A stretch of 64,000 bases of DNA, from assembly GCF_050410795.1 (NCBI RefSeq), contig NZ_CP191258.1:1860001-1924000 (forward strand), in the 5' to 3' direction. Positions 1 through 6,874 of this stretch are shown in pieces; position 1 is the stretch's first letter; the number at the start of each line of letters is the position of its first letter. The DNA comes from Fontivita pretiosa (GTDB lineage Bacteria; Planctomycetota; Phycisphaerae; Tepidisphaerales; Tepidisphaeraceae). The position numbers and the translations under genes are program-made. Below the pieces are notes generated by a model. The model ran no database searches, was not told the origin of the DNA, and worked only from the letters and a program-made list of their open reading frames with translations.

Positions 1-1
1 A

Positions 2-709
2 CAGTTGGAAAGCTCCTCGCTGGAGGCCGTGTACGATCAGGTGCTGCTGCCGGCGCTGGCGATGGCGGAGCAGGATCGCCACGCCGACCAGCTCGACGAT
101 CGCCGTGGGCTGTTCATCCGCGATGCCCTGCGCGACATCATCGATGAGCTGCATGAGCTGGAGCTGGCGCGGGTCGCTCGCCGGGCGGCGGATCAGACGC
201 TGCGCGTCGCGCGCAACCAGCCGCTGGCCGCCACTGATTCTTCCGACAAGGGCAAAACCGCTTCGACGCCGAACCGCCCCAGCCTGCCCGGCGACTGTCC
301 TGTCAACGTCGTGACGCTTCCGGCCCACGACCAGGCCGATGAAATCGCCGGCTCGATGCTCACGCGGCTGCTGGAGCTGCGAGGGTATTGCGCCATCAAC
401 ATCTCACACAACGCGCTGGCCAGCGAAATGCTCGCCGAGATCGAGAAGCACCAGGGGCAGCTTGTGTGCGTATCGGCCCTTCCCCCCGCCGCCGTCACGC
501 ATGCCAGGTATCTGTGCAAGCGGCTGCACGAGCGATTCCCGCAGCTTCGCAAGGTTGTGGGGCTGTGGACCGTCAAGACGAAATCGGAGAAGGTGCGACA
601 GCGCATCGCGTGCGCGGGGCAAGTGACGATCGCGGTAACGCTCCAGGAGGCGCTGGAGCGAATCAGCGAGCTGGCGCAGCCGCTGGCCGTGCGGCAGGTA
701 CAGACATAG
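2..709 (+). CDS. AI-2E family permease, C-terminal part (5' end outside window)
   Basis: The reading frame is open from the first bases of the window, so the true start lies upstream. The visible 235 residues carry no membrane segment. They match the cytosolic tail known from large AI-2E-type permeases: a helical part (VYDQVLLPALAMAEQDRH, then the FIRDALRDIIDEL region) followed by a Rossmann-like part resembling a B12-binding fold (VNVVTLPAHDQADEIAG, then CVSALPP and HARYLCKRL). The membrane domain would precede this. The substrate cannot be deduced. It converges on atpG with only 18 bases between the stops and no terminator hairpin. The TTG at base 5 is an internal codon, not a start. Family call from memory of such tails; the transport role is inferred. 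Confidence 0.7.
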   Translation, partial: QLESSSLEAVYDQVLLPALAMAEQDRHADQLDDRRGLFIRDALRDIIDELHELELARVARRAADQTLRVARNQPLAATDSSDKGKTASTPNRPSLPGDCPVNVVTLPAHDQADEIAGSMLTRLLELRGYCAINISHNALASEMLAEIEKHQGQLVCVSALPPAAVTHARYLCKRLHERFPQLRKVVGLWTVKTKSEKVRQRIACAGQVTIAVTLQEALERISELAQPLAVRQVQT

Positions 710-727
710 GCCCAACGCGGCGGCCGC

Positions 728-1705
728 TCATCCCTTCATCGCTTCCACGCCGCCCATGATCTCCGACAGCTCGGTGGTGATCTGGCTCTGGCGGGCGCGG
801 TTGTATTGCAGCGTCAGGGCCCTGGCCATCTTGTCGGCGTTGTCGGTGGCGCTCTTCATCGCGACCATTCTCGCCACGTGCTCGCTGGTGGTGGCGTCGA
901 GGAACGTCTGGAAGAACGCGGTCTTGACCGTCAATGGAAGCAGCTCGTCCAGCAGCTCGCGCGCCGACGGACTGAAGTCATAGATGACTTCGGCGTGCAG
1001 CCCGTGTGCTTCGGGGTAGACCTGCGCTTCCCCGGGCTGCATGGCCATGGCGCCGGCCTGCGCCTGAGCTTCCTTCTCCGCGACCTGCCGGGCGATGTGT
1101 TCTGTCGCCTCCTGCACGCCTGCCAGCGGCAACAGCGTCAGCACGTCCGGTCGCTGCACCCCGGTGCTGATGAAGTTCATGTAGGCCACGTGTACCGCGT
1201 CCACCTGTTCGTCGGTGAAACGCTTGAGCAGCGGCTGAAGCACGCGATCCGCGTCGGCGTAGGTGGGGACATCCCTGGCCTCGCAACGGAAGGCCATCGG
1301 GCGTTTCTGATAGTTGAAGTAGTTGATTCCCTTCTTGCCGACGACATAAAGCTCCACACGGTTGCCCTGGGCTTCGGCCTCGTGCATGAAGCTGAGGGCG
1401 CGGCGCAGGACGTTGCCGTTGTACGCCCCGGCCAGTCCGCGGTTGCTGGTGATGACCACCAGCGCGATCACGCCGGTGCGTGTCTGAGGGGTGGGGCGTC
1501 GCAGCAGCGGATGCTCGACATTGCCGACGCTGGCGGCCAGCTCGCGGACCAGCTCGCGAACCTTCATCGTGTAGGGTTTGGTCCCGACGGCGCGCTTCAG
1601 CGATTTCTGAAACTTCGCCGTCGCGATCATCTGCATCGTCTTGGTGATCTTGCGGATGTTGCGGACCGCCTTCCGCCGCTTCACAATCGCCCGTGCCTTT
1701 GCCAT
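728..1705 (-). CDS. atpG: F1 ATP synthase gamma subunit
   Basis: 325 residues beginning MAKARAIVKRRKAVRNIRK, the standard N-terminal helix of the gamma subunit, and ending in the conserved C-terminal helix (LTLQYNRARQSQITTELSEI). Gamma is the central rotating shaft of F1 and couples proton flow through F0 to ATP synthesis at the membrane. The protein is about 30 residues longer than the usual 285-295; the extra length is a Gln/Ala-rich insert near residues 205-235 (VAEKEAQAQAGAMAMQPGEA). No other atp gene lies beside it: a permease converges on it and a secreted protease lies upstream. In most bacteria atpG sits between atpA and atpD, so this copy is detached from that operon or is a second copy. 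Identity is secure. Confidence 0.95.
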   Translation of the reverse strand: MAKARAIVKRRKAVRNIRKITKTMQMIATAKFQKSLKRAVGTKPYTMKVRELVRELAASVGNVEHPLLRRPTPQTRTGVIALVVITSNRGLAGAYNGNVLRRALSFMHEAEAQGNRVELYVVGKKGINYFNYQKRPMAFRCEARDVPTYADADRVLQPLLKRFTDEQVDAVHVAYMNFISTGVQRPDVLTLLPLAGVQEATEHIARQVAEKEAQAQAGAMAMQPGEAQVYPEAHGLHAEVIYDFSPSARELLDELLPLTVKTAFFQTFLDATTSEHVARMVAMKSATDNADKMARALTLQYNRARQSQITTELSEIMGGVEAMKG

Positions 1706-1797
1706 GGCGGGGGATTAGAAACATCCCGGGCACGGGAATCAAGCTCCGCCCGGCGGGGCGTCAGCCTGGCCTCGGCGAGCAAGCACCGACGAGGCCG

Positions 1798-3138
1798 TTA
1801 CACGATCCAGGCCAGCGGATCGCCGCTCATCGGCACCAGCAGGATGTATCGGGGCGGCAGCAGGACGATGTATCGGATGCCGGGCACATCTGTGGCGGTG
1901 TCGGGCAACTGCTGGCCGCGGCGGGCGATCACGGCGTTGCTCACGTTAAGCTCGCCGTCGGAAACCGCCCGACCGTTCAATGCCACGCTCTGATCGGCCC
2001 CCGCAAGCAGACGCAACTTGACCTGCGCGACGCTGAGCTCGGGGTTGGCCGAAAGCATAAGGGCGGCGGCGCCGCTGACCATGGGCGTAGCCATCGACGT
2101 GCCGCTCATCATCGCGTAGCCGTTGCCGGGCACGGTGCTGAGAATATTGCTGCCGGGGGCGAACAGGTCCACCGTGGCCGATCCGAAGTTGGAGTAGTAG
2201 GCCATCGAGCCGGACTGGTCGGTGGCACCAACCACGATGATGTTGTCGAGCTCGTATTCCGCCGGGAACGTGTTGACGAAGATGGAGTCGGTATTCCGTG
2301 AGTCGTTTCCGGCGGCGGTGACGAAGAGCTGACCCTTTGAGCCGGCGTAGGCGATGGCGTGGTAGAGGACATCGCCCTGGCGACCATAGTTGCCGCCCCA
2401 ACTGGCATTGGCGACGCGAGCACCGGCGTCGGCGGCGTAGCGGATCGCCCGGGCCAGAAGCTCGGCCCCGACCGAGCCGCCCGCGTCGTCGAAGATCCGC
2501 ACCAGCATGATCGCGGCCTTCTGCATCACCCCGCTGATTCCCACGCCGTTGTTGCCCATCGCCCCCAGAATCCCGGCGGTGTGCGTGCCGTGGCCGCCGT
2601 TGGCCTGCCCGTTATCCAGTGGATCGTTGTCGCCCTCGGCAAAATCCCATCCGATGATGTCGTCGATGTAGCGGTCGTTGACGTTGCTCTGTCCGTTGAC
2701 CCCGTCTTCCCAACCGCCTCGTTTCGTCGAGGTCAGCAGATCGCCCGCGTCGATGTAGCCATTGTGGTTGAGATCCCTTACGTATCGTGAGTTGAATCGC
2801 GAGTTGAGGTCGTAGAAGCTGATCACCCCGTCGCGGTCCACATCGCGAAGCCTGCCCTTCAAGGGCGCAGGGATTTCCGCCTGGTTGATCCAGATGTTGG
2901 CGTACAGGTCCTGATGGGTGTAGTCGGCGCCGGAATCCAAATCTGCGACGACCACTGCGGCGCTGCCGCGGGTCCGATCCCAGGCGTCGGTGACGGCGGC
3001 CTGACGCAGCGCGTACTGCGATGCCAGCAGCGGGTCATTCGACCCCGCCAGCAGCGTGCGCGACTCCAGATGCTCCAGCAGTTGCAGGCGTCGGTGGCTG
3101 AGAGTTGAAAAGCGGTTCACGGCGAGTCCTCCTGCCAA
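1798..3138 (-). CDS. Subtilisin-like (S8) exported serine protease with LEPR-XLL leader and inserted EF-hands
   Basis: 446 residues. The N terminus has the planctomycete export-associated LEPR-XLL motif (LEHLESRTLL, residues 21-30). The peptidase S8 triad is complete: Asp68 (DLDSG), His183 (GGHGTHTAG) and Ser348 (MSGTSMATPM), with oxyanion Asn278 (AAGND). Between Asp and His, at about residues 99-134, sits a pair of calcium-binding loops of dockerin type (DVDRDGVISFYDL and DLNHNGYIDAGDL), so the insert lies inside the catalytic domain. The protein stops about 80 residues after the serine, with no C-terminal anchor. Probably acts outside the cytoplasm; substrate unknown. It follows the LDH2 genes by 133 bases but is likely an independent unit. 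Start chosen at ATG 3138; a GTG seven codons in is also possible. Confidence 0.9.
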   Translation of the reverse strand: MAGGLAVNRFSTLSHRRLQLLEHLESRTLLAGSNDPLLASQYALRQAAVTDAWDRTRGSAAVVVADLDSGADYTHQDLYANIWINQAEIPAPLKGRLRDVDRDGVISFYDLNSRFNSRYVRDLNHNGYIDAGDLLTSTKRGGWEDGVNGQSNVNDRYIDDIIGWDFAEGDNDPLDNGQANGGHGTHTAGILGAMGNNGVGISGVMQKAAIMLVRIFDDAGGSVGAELLARAIRYAADAGARVANASWGGNYGRQGDVLYHAIAYAGSKGQLFVTAAGNDSRNTDSIFVNTFPAEYELDNIIVVGATDQSGSMAYYSNFGSATVDLFAPGSNILSTVPGNGYAMMSGTSMATPMVSGAAALMLSANPELSVAQVKLRLLAGADQSVALNGRAVSDGELNVSNAVIARRGQQLPDTATDVPGIRYIVLLPPRYILLVPMSGDPLAWIV

Positions 3139-3271
3139 CAGTCGGCACGGTGGCCAATAGTGACACAGGAAGGGTTGCCGTCAGTCGCAGAGATTTTTCA
3201 ACCCCGGCAACTTTTCGCACTGCGCGAAGAACGTTTTGCCGCATCTTCAAAGAGCAACACGATCGACATGC

Positions 3272-4357
3272 TCAGCCGGTCGAGTCCAGCTCGCGCAAGT
3301 CCAGTCCCAGCGACTCAGCCATCTCCTGGAGCGTCATCCTCACGTCCTCGGGAAGCTCGATGCCCTGTTGCGTGGCGTTTCTGTACTTTTCCCACTCGAT
3401 CTCGCCGGGCAGGTAGATCCTGTCAGTGCCTTCTGCCTTGGGCGCTTCATGGATCTCGCGCACCAGGGCGTCGATGCGGTCGGCGAACTGCTGGTAGGGA
3501 CTCATGGCCGATACGTCAATCGCCAAAAACGCCGCGCCGTGCAGCGTTGGCAGCGACGGATCGCTTTTCATCCAGGCGCGTACGCCCCAGGTCATGGCGG
3601 CCCCGGTCAGCGCGCCGCTGAGCACCTCGATGAGCAGCGCCAGGCCGTAGCCCTTGTGCCCGGCCATCGGCAGCAGCGCTGCCTTGTCAGGGAACAGGTG
3701 CAGGTCGGTGGTGGGCAGACCATTGGGGCCGACAATCCAGTTATCGGGGATCGGCTTACCGAGCTTCTGGGCGGCGTAGATTTTTCCGCCCGCCACGGCG
3801 CCGGTCGAGATGTCCAGCATGATCGGATCGGCACTGCCGGCGGGAATTGCAAACGCCAGCGGGTTGCTGCCCAGCACCGCCCGTCGCGATCCGGGCGCTA
3901 CGACGGTCGGCACATCGTTGGCCATCGAAAGCCCGATCATCTTCTGCCTGGCCGCCAGCCACGCCCAGTATCCGGCGGCGCCGAAGTGGCAACTGTTGAA
4001 GCACCCGGCATAGGCCACGCCGCTGTGCCGCGCCTTTTCGATCGCCCGTTCCATCGCGAACTTCGAGACGACCTGTCCCAGCGACGAGCCGCCATCGACG
4101 ATGACCCATCCGGGTCCTTCGCGGGCAACCTTGGGCGGGTTGTCGGTGCGGATCCCGCCGGCGCGCAGCCGCCTGATGTAACCCGGCAGCAGTTTCACCC
4201 CGTGCGTGTGAACGCCCCACAGGTCGGTCATCACCAGCGCATCAACAGTGACCTGCGCATCGGCGTCGCTGACGCCCACCTTCTTCAGAGCTTTGACACA
4301 GAAATCGGTAAGGGACTTTGCCCAGACTCTTTTGGCTGTTGAGGCGGACATAGGCAC
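3272..4357 (-). CDS. LDH2-family (malate/lactate/ureidoglycolate type) NAD(P)-dependent dehydrogenase
   Basis: 361 residues of the Ldh_2 superfamily (YlbC/YiaK/AllD type), which is unrelated to classical lactate dehydrogenase and reduces or oxidises 2-hydroxy or 2-keto acids with NAD(P). The catalytic His region is seen at residues 48-53 (GVHTHG), the nucleotide-binding segments around CFNSCHFGAAGYW and LGSNPLAFAIP, and the late motif AGHKGYGLALLIEVLSGAL. A C-terminal tail of about 40 residues (LPGEIEWEKYRNATQQGIEL) is typical of the family. It is the last of four sugar-related genes on this strand (GH78, Zn-ADH, LDH2, LDH2), 118 bases after its paralogue. The precise substrate cannot be read from sequence; a 2-keto or 2-hydroxy sugar acid is a reasonable inference. 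Confidence 0.85.
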   Translation of the reverse strand: MPMSASTAKRVWAKSLTDFCVKALKKVGVSDADAQVTVDALVMTDLWGVHTHGVKLLPGYIRRLRAGGIRTDNPPKVAREGPGWVIVDGGSSLGQVVSKFAMERAIEKARHSGVAYAGCFNSCHFGAAGYWAWLAARQKMIGLSMANDVPTVVAPGSRRAVLGSNPLAFAIPAGSADPIMLDISTGAVAGGKIYAAQKLGKPIPDNWIVGPNGLPTTDLHLFPDKAALLPMAGHKGYGLALLIEVLSGALTGAAMTWGVRAWMKSDPSLPTLHGAAFLAIDVSAMSPYQQFADRIDALVREIHEAPKAEGTDRIYLPGEIEWEKYRNATQQGIELPEDVRMTLQEMAESLGLDLRELDSTG

Positions 4358-4475
4358 TCAGTCCGCGGCGTGTGGATCTATTTTGCAGTTGTCCGAGCCG
4401 TCGAAGACCCGGGGGATTAAGGTTGCCGCGCCCGCACGCCGCATTCAGCGCGGCGACCGTTGGATGTCCGGCGAC

Positions 4476-5552
4476 TCATACCAGAGGCTTGACGTTCACT
4501 TTCCGGACGATGGCGTCAAACTTGGCCCTGCCCTCCGGCGAAACCGGTATTCCATCGCGGCTGCGCTGTTCCCACAGTTGTCCTTCGCGTCGGCCGGGAT
4601 AACGCGGGGGATTGTTCGGATCCAACGGTGGTGAGGATTCTATATATTCAACATATTCCCGCATGCGCCTGGCGAACTCGCCTTGCGGGGCCACCGTCCC
4701 AGGATCGATCGCCATGATGAAGAAGCTGCTGTCGGCAGACTTGTTCGGTTCATTGACGATGCTGGGAATGTCGTTGGAGAATCGGTTGCCCGAAAGTATG
4801 GCCGAGAGGATCTCGAACACCATCGCCAGGCCAACACCCTTGTGTTTGCCGATCGGCATGAGCTGCCCGAACCAGGCGGCCTCCGGATCGGTCGTGGGGT
4901 TGCCGTCCTTGTCCATGGCAACTCCCTCAGGCAGCGGCTTTTTGGCCAGGCGATGTGCCTTGACCTGCGCCCGAGTCATCATCGCCATGTGGCAGTCGAA
5001 ATAGAACGGGAACATCCCCTGCACCGGCGCGACGAAGGCGAAGGGGGAGCTTCCCAGGCGAATCTCGCGCCCGCCCCACGGCGCCAGGCACGGGAAGGAC
5101 TGCTGCGAGATCATGCCAATATACCCCTGATCGGCGGCGATTTTTCCGTACACGCCGCAGGCGCCGACATGATTGGTGTTCCGCACCGTCGCCAGGTACA
5201 GCCCGTGCTCGCCGGCGCGCTGGATCGCGTGCTGCATCAGAATGCGCGCGCTGGCCAGGCCAAAGCCGGATCGCATGTCCCATCGCTCGAAGACCTTTGA
5301 GCCGCCAAGCAGCACCGGCTCGCGATCCGCCTTCAGTCCTCCGCCAAGAAGATGATTCACATACATCTCCATCGACTCGATGCCATGCGTATCCACGCCC
5401 AGCAGCGAAGCATCAAGCATGGAGCGGGCCGCAAGCTGCGCCACTGACTGCGGGACACCCAGTTTTGTAAATACCGCGACCGCGAAGGCGGAAAACGCCT
5501 CCGGCCGAACGCGGATCGAATCTGAACTTGCTGTTGTCATGGTGTTATTCAA
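4476..5552 (-). CDS. Second LDH2-family oxidoreductase
   Basis: 358 residues, a distant paralogue of the gene ending at 3272. Shared landmarks: LLGVDTHGIES with the catalytic His at residue 56, NTNHVGACGVYGKIAADQG, LGSSPFAFVAP and GKHKGVGLAMVFEILSAIL. The middle differs (FYFDCHMAMMTRAQVKAHRL), which suggests another substrate. Cytosolic, no signal peptide. It lies 96 bases after the Zn-alcohol dehydrogenase in the same direction, so the two may be co-transcribed. Family membership is clear; whether it acts on lactate, malate, ureidoglycolate or a sugar acid is not visible, although the GH78 and Zn-ADH neighbours favour a sugar-derived acid. Confidence 0.85.
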   Translation of the reverse strand: MNNTMTTASSDSIRVRPEAFSAFAVAVFTKLGVPQSVAQLAARSMLDASLLGVDTHGIESMEMYVNHLLGGGLKADREPVLLGGSKVFERWDMRSGFGLASARILMQHAIQRAGEHGLYLATVRNTNHVGACGVYGKIAADQGYIGMISQQSFPCLAPWGGREIRLGSSPFAFVAPVQGMFPFYFDCHMAMMTRAQVKAHRLAKKPLPEGVAMDKDGNPTTDPEAAWFGQLMPIGKHKGVGLAMVFEILSAILSGNRFSNDIPSIVNEPNKSADSSFFIMAIDPGTVAPQGEFARRMREYVEYIESSPPLDPNNPPRYPGRREGQLWEQRSRDGIPVSPEGRAKFDAIVRKVNVKPLV

Positions 5553-5648
5553 TCAAATGCGATCCGCCACCGGACCACCGAGCACGCAAACGGCAACTAT
5601 GGATCTACGGCGATGCCGCGTCTGCATACTCGGTGGCGCCGTGGACGG

Positions 5649-6707
5649 CTAGTTTCTGATAAGCTGCGGATCGTCGTACTGGACGATCATCACCTTGTTG
5701 CGCTCGTGCGTGTCCATCGTCGCCATGGCCTTTTCAATGTCCTCCAGCCGGTATACGTGAGTGATGATCTCCTCGGTGTTGACCAGGCCGGTCTCCTGCA
5801 AACGAATCGCATTCTGCATGGCGATGGGGGTGACGCTGAATGAGGCATCCATACGAATCTCGTTGAAGTGCGTCGGACCGCCTTCCAGGCAGAACTTCTC
5901 CGGCGTGGTGATGCCAAAGAGATTCACGCGCGTGCCGCGTCGAGTGAGACTGAACATCAGGTTCACCGCCTCGATCGGTCCTGCCGCTTCGACGATCAGG
6001 TCCGGGCCGTCCGGGATGATGTCGTAGACCGCCTCGCGGACATTGGAGACTTTGCGGGGATTGATGGCATGGGTAGCGCCCAGTCGCAGCGCGTTCTTCA
6101 GCGCGTAGTCGGAGGTGTCGATGGCGATGAGCCTGCCGGCGCCGGCGGCCCGCGCGACCATCAGACACAGCATCCCGATGCCTCCGGTGCCGATGATGAT
6201 CACCGATTCGCCCACGCGCAGGTTCGAGTATTCGATCACACCCTTCCAGGAACCGGCCAGCGGTTCGGTCTCGGCGGCGGCTTTCCACGAGAGAGACTTG
6301 GGCTTTTTGAAGACGTTGAACTGTTCGGTGACCATGTATTCCTGATAGCCGCCGGGCAGAAACCGATCACCGCCGTCGCCGCCGGTGGAAAACGTCGTTT
6401 CGCAATAGTGGAACAGGTTCATGCGGCATTTGGGGCATACGCCGCAGTACCCGCGCGGCGAGAGGATGACTTCATCGCCGGGCTTGAAGTGTTTCACCGC
6501 CGAGCCGACCTCGGCGATGATCCCCGCCGGCTCGTGCCCGAGGATTCGGGGAAAGTGCACCTTTCGCTTGCCACGCACCGCCTTGTGGTCGGTGGCGCAG
6601 ATTCCGCAAGCCTGGACTTTGACAAGCACCTGAGTGGGCGAGGGAACGGGTTTTGGAATATCCTGGAGCTCGATTTTGTTCACGTCGGTGAGGACTGCTG
6701 CGAGCAT
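5649..6707 (-). CDS. Zinc-dependent alcohol/polyol dehydrogenase (MDR superfamily)
   Basis: 352 residues with the start taken at ATG 6707 (MLAAVLTDVNKIELQDI), preceded by GAGG about 12 bases upstream. A longer reading to 6962 would overlap the end of the GH78 gene and adds an Arg-rich non-family extension, so it is rejected. Catalytic zinc ligands are visible in GICATDH and ILGHEPAG, the structural zinc Cys quartet in YCGVCPKCRMNLFHYC, and the NAD-binding loop in IIGTGGIGMLCLMVARAAGA. Closest in look to threonine-3-dehydrogenase, sorbitol or L-galactonate dehydrogenases. It probably oxidises a sugar alcohol or aldonic acid released downstream of the neighbouring rhamnosidase-like enzyme; the exact substrate is unknown. 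Confidence 0.88.
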   Translation of the reverse strand: MLAAVLTDVNKIELQDIPKPVPSPTQVLVKVQACGICATDHKAVRGKRKVHFPRILGHEPAGIIAEVGSAVKHFKPGDEVILSPRGYCGVCPKCRMNLFHYCETTFSTGGDGGDRFLPGGYQEYMVTEQFNVFKKPKSLSWKAAAETEPLAGSWKGVIEYSNLRVGESVIIIGTGGIGMLCLMVARAAGAGRLIAIDTSDYALKNALRLGATHAINPRKVSNVREAVYDIIPDGPDLIVEAAGPIEAVNLMFSLTRRGTRVNLFGITTPEKFCLEGGPTHFNEIRMDASFSVTPIAMQNAIRLQETGLVNTEEIITHVYRLEDIEKAMATMDTHERNKVMIVQYDDPQLIRN

Positions 6708-6874
6708 GTTGGCTTGACACCTCGGTAGGAGTGGGCACACCCGGATGCCCGGACGAACGCCCGTGCGATCATCTTCGGGCATCGCAAAGGAACATTCTGG
6801 CAAAAACCGTCGCCGCAGGCAAACGGCGTCGCCGCGGCGCGAATCGTTGCAACCGCCCGCAGGCACACGGCGCC

